A DNA stretch of 64,000 nucleotides, from NCBI RefSeq assembly GCF_900108185.1, contig NZ_FNVA01000002.1, positions 186,001 to 250,000 on the forward strand. The letters are read 5' to 3'. The notes beneath the pieces were generated by a model, which saw only the letters and a list, made by a program, of their open reading frames with translations, was not told the DNA's origin and made no database searches. Position 1 is the stretch's first letter; the number at the start of each line of letters is the position of its first letter. The position numbers and the translations under genes are program-made. This document shows, one piece after another, positions 22,776 to 31,823 of this stretch. This stretch comes from Bryocella elongata (GTDB lineage Bacteria; Acidobacteriota; Terriglobia; Terriglobales; Acidobacteriaceae).

Positions 22776-23408
22776 ATGGCACGTTATACAGGACCCGTCT
22801 GCCGCCTTTGCCGCCGCGACGGTCAGAAGCTGTTCCTCAAGGGCGCAAAGTGCTTCACCGACAAGTGCGCCGTCGAAAAGCGCAACTTCCCCCCGGGACA
22901 GCACGGTCAGTCCAAGAAGATCAAGAAGGTTGTCGGCTACGGCCTGCAGCTGCGTGAGAAGCAGAAGGCCAAGCGCATCTACTTCACTCTCGAAGGCCAG
23001 TTCCGCGCCTACTACGAGAACGCTGCCCGCAAGACCGGCGTCACCGGCGACCTGCTCCTGCAGCAACTCGAGACCCGCCTCGACAACGTCTGCTACCGCC
23101 TCGGCTTCGCGATGAGCCGCCGCCAGTCGCGCCAGGTTGTTCGTCACGGACACATCCAGGTCAACGGTCGCAAGGTCAACATCCCGAGCTTCCAGTGCAA
23201 GGTTGGCGATGTCATCGCTATCCGCGAAGGTTCGCGCTCCATGGTCATCCTCGAGGAGTCGAAGAACTTCATCGGCGGCCAGAACCGCGTCACCTGGATC
23301 GATGCTCAGCCTGAGAACTTCAGCGGCAAGATCGTCTCGATGCCGAAGCGCGAAGAGATTCAGCTGCCGGTCAACGAGCAGCAGATCGTCGAACTTTACT
23401 CGAAGTAA
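22776..23408 (+). CDS. rpsD: Small-subunit ribosomal protein S4 (uS4)
   Basis: The product is 210 aa. It begins MARYTGPVCRLCRRDGQKL and has CFTDKCAVEKRNFPPGQHG, so the four-cysteine zinc-binding version (CxxC...C...C) is present. The S4 RNA-binding domain follows (LETRLDNVCYRLGFAMSRRQ, SRQVVRHGHIQVNGRKVNIP). It is a primary 16S rRNA-binding assembly protein and often the autogenous regulator of the alpha operon. TTAGGAGAAAGAATCAA precedes the ATG. Confidence 0.97.
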   Translation: MARYTGPVCRLCRRDGQKLFLKGAKCFTDKCAVEKRNFPPGQHGQSKKIKKVVGYGLQLREKQKAKRIYFTLEGQFRAYYENAARKTGVTGDLLLQQLETRLDNVCYRLGFAMSRRQSRQVVRHGHIQVNGRKVNIPSFQCKVGDVIAIREGSRSMVILEESKNFIGGQNRVTWIDAQPENFSGKIVSMPKREEIQLPVNEQQIVELYSK

Positions 23409-23409
23409 G

Positions 23410-23556
23410 TAACTAGCTGCTAGCCGCTGGCCTCTAACTCCCGTCTCACCCATGCCCGCACGATCGGCAGAGGGTCTTCGCAGGAGATAGGGGCCGGTGG
23501 CGATGCAAGCGGCCCAGCCTTTAGCTAGGAGCTACAAGCTAACAGCTAGAAGCTGC
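23410..23556 (+). repeat. TAGCTGCTAGC-type long-loop palindrome in the rpsD-rpoA spacer
   Basis: The left part (AACTAGCTGCTAGCCGCTGG, 23410-23440) and right part (TTAGCTAGGAGCTACAAGC then TAACAGCTAGAAGCTG, 23521-23556) are imperfect inverted copies built from a CTAGC/AGCTA word. They are separated by about 80 nt of unrelated sequence. Confidence 0.7.
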
Positions 23557-23623
23557 CTCACCGTACCAACCCTGAACTGACGCAGAGTGCTTCGCGTCGG
23601 CAGGAGAAAGGAAATACCGACCC

Positions 23624-24712
<1,089 letters not shown>

Positions 24713-24714
24713 GT

Positions 24715-24739
24715 ACAGGGATTAGGGAACAGGGATTAG
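24715..24739 (+). repeat. Half element after rpoA: direct repeat ACAGGGATTAG
   Basis: Two identical 11-mers (24715-24725 and 24729-24739) are separated by GGA and start 3 nt after the rpoA stop. They resemble one arm of the palindromic elements, with no complementary arm nearby. Confidence 0.75.
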
Positions 24740-24747
24740 ACAACATA

Positions 24748-24773
24748 GCGGGGCAGCAAGCATTGTGCCCCGC
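24748..24773 (+). terminator. Hairpin between rpoA and the four-helix gene
   Basis: GCGGGGCA pairs perfectly with TGCCCCGC across a 10-nt loop. The following GCCATTTCC is only weakly T-rich, so it may be an attenuating hairpin rather than a full terminator. Confidence 0.5.
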
Positions 24774-24802
24774 GCCATTTCCTCGCAGAGTGGTGAACAG
24801 GA

Positions 24803-25149
24803 ATGGTCACATCCTATAAAGATCTGAAGGTCTGGCAGCGCGGTATAGAGCTTTCGCTTGCTATCTACAAGCTGACAGCCAGTTTTCCTTCGGACGAACG
24901 GTTCGGTCTCATCAGCCAGTTTCAACGCGCTGTGGTCTCCGTTCCGAGCAACATCGCAGAAGGCTACGGCCGGGGCACACGGAAGGACTATAAACAGTTC
25001 CTCTCGATTGCCCGTGGTTCAACATTGGAAGTTCAGACGCAGCTACTCATCGCACGCGAATTAGGCTACGGGAACCCGGCGCTGTTTCAACGGGCTGAAT
25101 CCCTGAAGAGGAAAGTAAAATGCTCTACTCCCTCATTCGCAAGCTCTGA
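24803..25149 (+). pseudogene. Four-helix-bundle (23S rRNA intervening-sequence-type) protein, frameshifted near the 3' end
   Basis: The N-terminal ~100 residues are typical of the S23/four-helix-bundle family: YKDLKVWQRGIELSLAIYKL, FPSDERFGLISQFQRAVVSV, PSNIAEGYGRGTRKDYKQFL and STLEVQTQLLIARELGY. In the original frame the protein then runs into repeat sequence and ends at 25249. One missing A in the A-run at 25117-25120 would restore KMLYSLIRKL and a TGA at 25147-25149, the normal family C-terminus. I therefore give the intact reading to 25149. The family's role is unknown; genes occur inside 23S rRNA intervening sequences and elsewhere. Its place between rpoA and rplQ is unusual. Confidence 0.75.
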
Positions 25150-25152
25150 GCG

Positions 25153-25192
25153 GCTTTCTGGACCCTGGGCCCTGACCCCTGGACCCTCGCAC
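25153..25192 (+). repeat. Single repeat arm before rplQ
   Basis: CTTTCTGGACCCTGGGCCC then TGACCCCTGGACCCTCGC matches right arms elsewhere. It starts 4 nt after the expected stop of the four-helix gene and extends that gene's shifted frame. Confidence 0.8.
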
Positions 25193-25235
25193 AATTTCCG
25201 GTCAAGTGCAGAAGCACGGCCGAAGGAGACTCTCG

Positions 25236-25706
25236 ATGCGTCATCGTAAAGGCGGCTTTAAGCTCGGCCGCAACACCTCACACCGTCGCGCACTTCTGCG
25301 CAATCTCGTCACCAGCATCATCCTTCACGATCGCGTCGAGACGACGCTGACCAAGGCCAAGGCCTCGCGTCCCATCGTCGAGAAGATGATCACCCTCGGC
25401 AAGAACGGCAGCGTTCACGCCCGCCGCCAGGCTCTCGCGTACCTCATGACGCCGGAGTCGGTCGATCGCCTCTTCAAGACCGTGGCTCCCCGTTACGCGA
25501 CCCGCAACGGTGGCTACTCGCGCATCATCAAGGCCGGCCCCCGCAAGGGTGACTCCGCCGAGGTCGCTTTCATCGAGCTTCTCGACGCCGAGGCCGAGCT
25601 CGATGCCAAGGCAGCCAAGCGCGAGGAAGCTCGCAACCGCCGCCGCGAAGAGCTCCAGAAGCAGCTCGAAGCCAGCCAGGCTGGCGACGAAGGCGCTCAG
25701 TCCTAA
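25236..25706 (+). CDS. rplQ: Large-subunit ribosomal protein L17 (bL17)
   Basis: The product is 156 aa, longer than the roughly 120-aa minimal form because of a charged helical C-terminal extension (DAKAAKREEARNRRREELQK). The core is MRHRKGGFKLGRNTSHRRAL, LRNLVTSIILHDRVETTLTK and KAKASRPIVEKMITLGK. It binds near the polypeptide exit of the 50S subunit. GAAGGAG lies 8 nt before the ATG at 25236; the frame extends 10 codons upstream through non-conserved sequence. Confidence 0.97.
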   Translation: MRHRKGGFKLGRNTSHRRALLRNLVTSIILHDRVETTLTKAKASRPIVEKMITLGKNGSVHARRQALAYLMTPESVDRLFKTVAPRYATRNGGYSRIIKAGPRKGDSAEVAFIELLDAEAELDAKAAKREEARNRRREELQKQLEASQAGDEGAQS

Positions 25707-25742
25707 GACTCAGGACTCGAAGCTCACAACTCGAAACTCAAT
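25707..25742 (+). repeat. ACTCGAAGCTCA-type reiterated word after rplQ
   Basis: GACTCAGGACTCGAAGCTCA then CAACTCGAAACTCAATC is a tandem of about 9-nt variants beginning right after the rplQ stop. It looks like one arm of a word-based element. Confidence 0.6.
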
Positions 25743-25755
25743 CATTGATTTTCAA

Positions 25756-25793
25756 CACGAAGGGCGCGCCATCAGGCGCGCCCTTCGTGTTTC
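25756..25793 (+). terminator. Terminator of the ribosomal operon
   Basis: A perfect 15-bp stem (CACGAAGGGCGCGCC, loop ATCA, then its complement) is followed by TTTCC. Confidence 0.88.
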
Positions 25794-25881
25794 CTGGCAT
25801 CTGGCCAATTGGTGTCTGGCATCTGGTATGCCAAACTGCCCGGCGCCTGCCTCCTTCGCTGGCTGCGGTAGGATAGCTGGT

Positions 25882-26013
25882 GTGGCCCTCACATACTTGA
25901 GTGGAAGTTGGGCGCTGATCCTCTTGGATCTTGCGATGTATGCAATTGTTTTCGGCGTTCCGATCGCTCTGCTGATCTGGCTGCGCCGAAGGTCGAAGAA
26001 TCGTAGGAGTTAG
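25882..26013 (+). CDS. Possible small single-pass membrane protein
   Basis: A GTG at 25882 opens 43 codons ending at TAG 26013. The peptide contains one strong hydrophobic helix (WALILLDLAMYAIVFGVPIALL) and a basic tail (RRRSKNRR). A purine-rich GTAGGATAG lies upstream. It resembles small membrane proteins of unknown role, but length and lack of family recognition keep confidence low. The region upstream (25794-25881) has CTGGCATCTGG words and no other gene. Confidence 0.4.
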   Translation: MALTYLSGSWALILLDLAMYAIVFGVPIALLIWLRRRSKNRRS

Positions 26014-26060
26014 CCATAATAGTTGTTGCCATGGTGTAGGGAGGGGGCATAGCCCTCGCC

Positions 26061-29060
26061 TCACTTAATATCTCTCCAGTTGTCGCCCAGCCCAACCTCC
26101 GCAACGATCGGCACACTGAACTGCGCCGCTGACTCCATCTCGTACTTCACCAGCTCTTCCATCGCCGCGGCCTCCGCGGGCACTACGTCGAAGAGCAGTT
26201 CATCGTGTACCTGGAGCGTCATGCGGCTCTTGAGCTTCTGCTGCTTCATCGCCGCATCAATCCGCAACATCGCGATCTTGATAAGGTCAGCAGCTGTGCC
26301 CTGCAGCGGCGTATTGATGGCCGTGCGCTCAGCAAACCCTCGCTGGTTCGGGTTGCGCGACTGGATATCCGGGATCGGCCGGATGCGCCCGAACGCTGTC
26401 CGCACGATCTGCGTCTTGCGCACCTGCTCCAGCGTGCGTTCGATGAACGCCGCCACGCCCTGGTAGCGCTCAAAGTACCGCGCGATGTACTCCTTCGCCA
26501 CCGACTGTTCGATGTTGAGTTGCGCCGCCAGCCCGAACGGGCTGATGCCATAGACGATGCCGAAGTTCACCGCCTTCGCGCGCGCGCGAGTCTCCTTGTC
26601 CATCGTCTCCGGATCGACACCGAAGACCTCAGCCGCCGTGAGCGTGTGGATGTCCTTGCCCGTACGATACGCATCCACCAGCAACGGGTCGCCGGAGAAG
26701 TGCGCCATCAGTCGCAGCTCAATCTGCGAGTAATCCGCGCTCATCAGCTTGTTGCCCGGCGCTGCGATGAACGCCGCCCGAATCTCACGCCCAATTGCAG
26801 TGCGCACGGGAATGTTCTGCAGGTTCGGGTTCGTCGACGAGAGCCGTCCCGTCGCCGTGCCCACCTGGTTGAACGTTGAGTGGATGCGCCCCTCCGCATC
26901 GGCAAGTTGCGGCAACGCGTCCAGGTACGTGCCCTTCAGCTTCTGCAGCTGCCGGTGCTCCAGCACCTCGGCTGCAATCGGATGCGCCTGCGCGAGCTCT
27001 TCCAGCACATCTTGCGCGGTTGAAACCACCTTGCCCTTGCCATACTTCATCGGCTTCGGCAGGTCCATCTTGTTGAACAACACATCGCCCAGCTGCTTCG
27101 GCGAGTTGATGTTGAAGCGATGCCCCGAGGCCGCATAGATGCGCTCGGCAAGATCATCGATCTGCACCGCCAACCGCGACGACTGTTCGCGCAGCAGCGC
27201 GATGTCAACGCGGACGCCGACTTGCTCCATCTGCAGTAACACGGGCACCAGCGGCAGGTCGAGGTCCTCATACACGTCGGGCAGCGTGCTGCTCTCGGAC
27301 AGGGCCTGCGTTCCTTGCGCCTTGGAACCAAACAGCATCTCCGGCGTCACCGCTCCACCCAGCGCGGGATCGTCCTTGGGAATCTCCTGCGCCACATGCT
27401 CTTCAAGCATCTGCGCGGTCAGCGTCTCCGCCAGCTTGCTGATCGCTGACGCCGCCTCAGGAAGATGGTTTGGGTCCGATAGATTCGCTTTGCTCGGCTG
27501 ATGCTTCAACGCGCGCGATGTGGACCGCGCCGCAATGTCAGCCAGCGTGTGCGAAGCGTGCGTCGGGTTCAGCAGGTAGCTCTCCAGCATCACGTCAGTG
27601 ATAGGTCCACGCAGCGTAACTCCGTGCGACTCCAACGCCCGCAGCACCGCCTTGAGATCATGCACCAGCTTGGGCAGCGTGGCATCTTCCAGCGCCTCGC
27701 GCACGCCTGCAGCATCAAGCCCCACCAGCAACGCATGCTCCGAGTCCGCTGCGAAGCCCAGGGCACAAGCTACGTCCACGGCCTTCGCGTCCGCCGCTAC
27801 ACTCGCTGCGATCTCAGCAGCGGACGGTGGCGGCGCACCGAAGAGAGACATCGTCTCCGCCGGCGCAGGCTCAGCTTCTTCGATGACAGCCTCGTCCCCG
27901 CTCACCTCTTCAGCGATCGTCTGCGCCGTCGCTGCAATGGCGATCGAAAGCCCCACCGGAGAAGGACGCGAGGCACCGGAGCTCTTCACTGCAGGACGCG
28001 CGGCCTCGATCACCGCTGCGATCTCCTCGGCCTTGGGCGCAAGGTTGTAGGTCGTCGCCACGGCTTGCACATCCGGTGCAAGCTCCTTGAGGAGCGTCGT
28101 GAACTCCAGCTCGGTGAACAGCGCACGACACGCCGCGTTGTCCAGCGGCTTCGTTCGCATCGCCTCCAGGTCCAACTCGATCGGTACATTCGTGTGGATG
28201 GTGACGAGTTCCTTCGAAAGCAGGATGTTGTCGCGGTTGTTCGCCAGCGACTCGCGATACGTCTTGCGTTTGAAGGCTGCTGGCGTCGCCACGGCCGCAT
28301 CCATCGCGGCCTCCACGCTGCCGAACTGCTGGATGAGCTCGACAGAACCTTTGTCGCCAATGCCCGGAGCGCCGGGGATGTTGTCGATCGAATCGCCCCG
28401 CAGTGCCATCACGTCGATGACCTGCCGCGGCGGCACACCCAGCACGGACTCCACGCCAGCCGGGTCGAGCACCAGGTTGTCCTTGGTCGGGTTCAGGATG
28501 CGCACGTGCTCATTGACGAGTTGCATCATGTCCTTGTCCGGGGAGACGACGAAGACCTCATAGCCCTGTTCCGCGAGTCTGCAGCTCAGGGTCCCGATCA
28601 CATCGTCCGCTTCCATGCCCTCGAAGTACACGATGGGGATGCGAAAGGCCTCCAGCGCGCGCCGGATGTAGGGCTGCTGCTGGATCAGGTCGGGCGGAGT
28701 CTCGGCGCGATTGGCCTTGTAGCCTGCATACTCAACAGCCTCGAACTGCTGCGTCTTCATGTTGAACTTCTTCACGTCCTTCAACTGGTCAGCAAGTTCA
28801 TTGCGATGCACGGGAGCGCCAACGTCATACACTGCAGCCAGGTACTCAGGCTGGAAGTCCTTGCGTAGCTTGTTGAGCATGTTCACGAAGACATAGGTCG
28901 CCGCCGTGGGTACACCGGTGCGCGTAGTCATCGGGCGCGACCGTTGCATCGCGTGGTATGCGCGATAGATGAAGGCCATCGAGTCAAGCAGGTAGACAGG
29001 CGGCTTCTTGCCGGGCTGGGCGGCGGAGCTGAGGTTCGGGGTTTCGGTCGCGCTGGACAT
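26061..29060 (-). CDS. polA: DNA polymerase I
   Basis: The product is 999 aa. The 5'-nuclease domain (residues ~18-310) has YLLDSMAFIYRAYHAM, EADDVIGTLSCRL, VVSPDKDMMQLV and ALRGDSIDNIPGAPGIGDKG. The polymerase domain has motif A DYSQIELR, motif B RARAKAVNFGIVYGIS and motif C QVHDELLFDV. It fills gaps and removes RNA primers. The middle 3'-5' exonuclease-like domain lacks the DTE metal site and has HDLKAVLRAL where active enzymes carry a catalytic Asp, so proofreading is probably lost, as in Taq. An Ala/Glu/Pro-rich insert near residues 370-440 makes it longer than E. coli PolI. I use ATG 29060, which starts MSSATETPN. Confidence 0.97.
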   Translation of the reverse strand: MSSATETPNLSSAAQPGKKPPVYLLDSMAFIYRAYHAMQRSRPMTTRTGVPTAATYVFVNMLNKLRKDFQPEYLAAVYDVGAPVHRNELADQLKDVKKFNMKTQQFEAVEYAGYKANRAETPPDLIQQQPYIRRALEAFRIPIVYFEGMEADDVIGTLSCRLAEQGYEVFVVSPDKDMMQLVNEHVRILNPTKDNLVLDPAGVESVLGVPPRQVIDVMALRGDSIDNIPGAPGIGDKGSVELIQQFGSVEAAMDAAVATPAAFKRKTYRESLANNRDNILLSKELVTIHTNVPIELDLEAMRTKPLDNAACRALFTELEFTTLLKELAPDVQAVATTYNLAPKAEEIAAVIEAARPAVKSSGASRPSPVGLSIAIAATAQTIAEEVSGDEAVIEEAEPAPAETMSLFGAPPPSAAEIAASVAADAKAVDVACALGFAADSEHALLVGLDAAGVREALEDATLPKLVHDLKAVLRALESHGVTLRGPITDVMLESYLLNPTHASHTLADIAARSTSRALKHQPSKANLSDPNHLPEAASAISKLAETLTAQMLEEHVAQEIPKDDPALGGAVTPEMLFGSKAQGTQALSESSTLPDVYEDLDLPLVPVLLQMEQVGVRVDIALLREQSSRLAVQIDDLAERIYAASGHRFNINSPKQLGDVLFNKMDLPKPMKYGKGKVVSTAQDVLEELAQAHPIAAEVLEHRQLQKLKGTYLDALPQLADAEGRIHSTFNQVGTATGRLSSTNPNLQNIPVRTAIGREIRAAFIAAPGNKLMSADYSQIELRLMAHFSGDPLLVDAYRTGKDIHTLTAAEVFGVDPETMDKETRARAKAVNFGIVYGISPFGLAAQLNIEQSVAKEYIARYFERYQGVAAFIERTLEQVRKTQIVRTAFGRIRPIPDIQSRNPNQRGFAERTAINTPLQGTAADLIKIAMLRIDAAMKQQKLKSRMTLQVHDELLFDVVPAEAAAMEELVKYEMESAAQFSVPIVAEVGLGDNWRDIK

Positions 29061-29145
29061 AGTCCATTCGATGGTACGGCCCGTCACAGCAGCTTGGCGA
29101 ACTTGCTTGCTAACCTGTGCAAACAAGGTATTGCAGGAGAGGAAT

Positions 29146-29649
29146 ATGCGTATTCATTGGATGATGTCGGGGCTGATCGCCGTTTCCATGGCTCTGCCGG
29201 GTTTGGAGGGCGGAGCGCAGATCCCTGCCCCCTTCCCACGTATCGTTGCGATGTCCGCGGATCAGAATGCGGTCGTGAACGTAATGCGGACGATGTACCG
29301 CGCCGCCGCGACTGACGACGTCCGTAAGTTTCACGAGCTGATCGTGCCCGGGTTCTATGCCTTCGACGGTGGCAAGCGGTATGAGATGGAAGAGCTCATG
29401 GGCATGATCATGGACTACCACGCAAAGGGCATCAAGTTCGCGTGGAACGTCACCAGGCCCGACGTGCATGTGGCCGGAGATCAGGCCTGGATCACGTATA
29501 CAAATTCCGGTTCCATCACCATGGGTGCAGGGCAGGCGCCCATCCCGACGACATGGCTTGAATCCGCTCAGCTGGTGAAGAGGAACGGAGCCTGGAAGCT
29601 CCAATTTTTCCATTCCACGCGCGTGCCCGTATCGATGCCGACGAAGTAG
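29146..29649 (+). CDS. Secreted NTF2-like (SnoaL/DUF4440-type) protein
   Basis: The product is 167 aa. AGGAGAGGAAT precedes the ATG. The signal peptide is MMSGLIAVSMALPGLEGGAQ. The domain VVNVMRTMYRAAATDDVRKF through AYHAKGIKFAWNVTRPDVHV-like strands and AWITYTNSGSITM to LQFFHSTRVPV has the cone-like NTF2 pattern (helix, then long bent strands). Such domains bind small hydrophobic ligands or act as enzymes; nothing in the context defines a ligand. It diverges from polA. Confidence 0.75.
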   Translation: MRIHWMMSGLIAVSMALPGLEGGAQIPAPFPRIVAMSADQNAVVNVMRTMYRAAATDDVRKFHELIVPGFYAFDGGKRYEMEELMGMIMDYHAKGIKFAWNVTRPDVHVAGDQAWITYTNSGSITMGAGQAPIPTTWLESAQLVKRNGAWKLQFFHSTRVPVSMPTK

Positions 29650-29658
29650 TCAATCGAC

Positions 29659-30786
29659 TTACGTGATCAGCATGCAGTCGCCGTAGCTGAAGAAGCGGTA
29701 ACGCTCAGCGACCGCGTGCGCGTAGGCGCGTAACGCAGCCTGCCGTCCCCAATCTGATTCCTCGCTATGTGCATCGCCAAGAAACGCGCTAACGAGCATT
29801 AATAGCGTGGATTGCGGCAGATGGAAGTTCGTCAGCAGCCCGGCGACGAGCAGGAAGCGATCGTTGAGGCCGGGCGAGAGAAAGAGGCTGGTCGATCCGG
29901 AGTGCGCCGCGACGTTCTCGCCCGCAGGGGTGATGCGCGCAATGTGTTCCAGGGTGCGCGTCGTCGTAGTGCCTACAGCGACGATGCGCCGGCCTTCTCG
30001 CGTTGCCCTGTTGATCGCACAGGCGGTTGCTTCGGAGAGAGTGTACGGTTCTGCATGCAGGCGGATGTCTTCGGTGCGGTCCACACGCACCGGCTGAAAC
30101 GTGCCGAGGCCCACGTGAAGCGTGATGGTTGCCAGTTCGACTCCACGCGCGCGCAATGCCTCAAGCACCTCGGGCGTGAAGTGCAGTCCCGCAGTGGGCG
30201 CAGCGGCTGAGCCACGCTCACGTGCGAACACGGTCTGGTAGCGCTCGCGGTCTTCGCTGGTGTTGGGCGCGGCCTTGTCGCGATGGATATACGGTGGCAG
30301 CGGCAGATGCCCGATACGGTCGAGCCCCTCGTAGAACGCTGTGCCTGCGAGGTTGAAGCGTAGCGTACGCTCGCCAAACTCGCCGGCTGCGATCACCTGG
30401 GCACTCAACGTCTCATCGAAGCGCAATGTCTCGGCGGGCTGCACCTTCTTCGCGGGCTTTACCAGCGCGCGCCATTCGTTATGCCCTTCGGCGTTGGACA
30501 GGTGCTCGACGAGCAGGACCTCGATGTGGCCGCTGGGGGCCGGGGAGTTGTGCTGCGTCGTCAGCCCCGCGCGCGTCGCAAACAGCCGCGCGGGCAGCAC
30601 GCGCGAATCGTTCATTACCAGCAGGTCGCCGCGCTGGAGCAGCGACGGCAGATCAGTGAACTGGCGGTCTGCAAGAGCACCCGTTGCGCGATCGACCGCA
30701 AGCATGCGACTCGAACCGCGCACCGCCGGCGGCTGCTGCGCGATGAGCTCTTCAGGAAGATCGAAATGGAAGTCGGAGACAAGCAT
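29659..30786 (-). CDS. queA: S-adenosylmethionine:tRNA ribosyltransferase-isomerase
   Basis: The product is 375 aa. It transfers and isomerises the ribosyl group of SAM onto preQ1-tRNA to form epoxyqueuosine at wobble position 34. Family hallmarks are [75 protein letters not shown] and [20 protein letters not shown]. The gene follows the acyltransferase-like gene by 18 nt on the same strand, so they may share a transcript. No other queuosine gene is in the window. Confidence 0.96.
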   Translation of the reverse strand: MLVSDFHFDLPEELIAQQPPAVRGSSRMLAVDRATGALADRQFTDLPSLLQRGDLLVMNDSRVLPARLFATRAGLTTQHNSPAPSGHIEVLLVEHLSNAEGHNEWRALVKPAKKVQPAETLRFDETLSAQVIAAGEFGERTLRFNLAGTAFYEGLDRIGHLPLPPYIHRDKAAPNTSEDRERYQTVFARERGSAAAPTAGLHFTPEVLEALRARGVELATITLHVGLGTFQPVRVDRTEDIRLHAEPYTLSEATACAINRATREGRRIVAVGTTTTRTLEHIARITPAGENVAAHSGSTSLFLSPGLNDRFLLVAGLLTNFHLPQSTLLMLVSAFLGDAHSEESDWGRQAALRAYAHAVAERYRFFSYGDCMLIT

Positions 30787-30804
30787 GGAGAGAGACCGCA
30801 GAGG

Positions 30805-31494
30805 TTAGACAGTAGAGCGTAGAGACGAATCAATATCAGGGGACGACATGCTGACCGCTTGATCCAGTGCGTTCTGCACTGCGACGAGCGTGGCTTCTGG
30901 AGCAGCCTCATCCACCATGACATGCGCGGGCCAGCCAAAGGTGATCGTCGCGAAGGGCTTGGGGATCATAAAGCGGTCCCAGCTCTTCATCTCCCAGCGC
31001 TTATCAGGCTGTGCATGAAAGGCACCGATCCACGTAGCGCCGGAAAGCTGCGCGAGCTGCACCGGTCCCGCCTTGCAAACCATGTTGGGGCCGCGAGGAC
31101 CGTCCGCAGTGAAGGCGCAGCGATGACCTTCGCCGTAGGCCTGCGCCATCGCGCGAAGCCCCGCGGCTCCTCCGCGGGAGCTCGACCCACGTTGTGGATG
31201 GAAGCCAAGGTGCTCGACGGTGCGTGCGATCAACTCTCCATCGAATGAAGGGGAGATGAGGATCGCGATGTCCTTGTTCCTGAATCGATGCGCACACGTG
31301 AGCAGCGTTCGATGCCAGAAGGCAAAGACCACCGGCCCCGGAATCGTGATGCCGATGGGCACGGTCCTTCCATCTGCATCGGTGGCGTTCACGTCGCGAT
31401 AGCGCCATGTCATCCCCAGCAGGCGGATGAGCCCGGCGGCGAGCCATGGCACCACCGCCAGGATGAGCTTCTGCTTGAAGGTGAACCGCTGCAC
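30805..31494 (-). CDS. DUF374 lysophospholipid-acyltransferase-like protein
   Basis: The product is 229 aa. It opens with a membrane-associated helix (LILAVVPWLAAGLIRLLG) and then VFAFWHRTLLTCAHRF, ILISPSFDGELIARTVEHLG and AFTADGPRGPNMVCKAGPVQ, the hallmarks of DUF374. The fold is related to glycerol-3-phosphate and Kdo/lipid A acyltransferases, and it may acylate a lipid at the inner membrane. In other genomes DUF374 genes often neighbour kdtA or lpx genes; here they do not, so the substrate is open. Confidence 0.82.
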   Translation of the reverse strand: MQRFTFKQKLILAVVPWLAAGLIRLLGMTWRYRDVNATDADGRTVPIGITIPGPVVFAFWHRTLLTCAHRFRNKDIAILISPSFDGELIARTVEHLGFHPQRGSSSRGGAAGLRAMAQAYGEGHRCAFTADGPRGPNMVCKAGPVQLAQLSGATWIGAFHAQPDKRWEMKSWDRFMIPKPFATITFGWPAHVMVDEAAPEATLVAVQNALDQAVSMSSPDIDSSLRSTV

Positions 31495-31620
31495 GTCTTT
31501 CAGTTTACCTGCGTACGCGTACTGTCTGCCGCAAACAAGAACCCCACCTCCCTCGCGAGAGATGGGGCACCCAGACAGGTGGAAGGATGGTGCGAGACGT
31601 CGTAAAGATCAACGGATCGA

Positions 31621-31823
31621 AGCTAGGCTGTATCAACAAATTCGTAATTGCGAAAGCTGTGTCATTTCGACCGGAGCAGGACAGCTTCATCGTCCTGCGC
31701 AGTGGAGAAACCTGCAGTCCTGTGCCAGCACAAACTGCAGATCCCTCGACTTCGCTCGGGATGACACATCTTTCAGGACTATATAGATCCGTGGCTCGCC
31801 GAATTTGTCGATACAGCCTAGCT
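31621..31823. mobile_element. 203-bp MITE-like element with 24-bp terminal inverted repeats
   Basis: The left end begins AGCTAGGCTGTATCAACAAA (31621-31644). The right end (31800-31823) is its inverse with one mismatch in 24. The interior holds the 58-bp dispersed repeat (31658-31715) and a GACTTCGCTCGGGATGAC segment, with TGTGTCAT and ATGACACA as inner inverted ends. No transposase is encoded. The right end contains the permease stop codon. The rest of the 31495-31817 spacer holds a short CCCCACCTCCC...GATGGGG hairpin (31549-31567). Confidence 0.82.

Noticed and set aside
25510-26013. 167-codon plus-strand frame overlapping rplQ
   Set aside because: Its first 60 codons are an rplQ shadow and it runs through the terminator. 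Only the last 43 codons are kept, as a low-confidence small membrane protein.
27501-28868. 455-codon frame antisense to polA
   Set aside because: It is an Arg/His-rich shadow with no motif. polA motifs are intact on the other strand.
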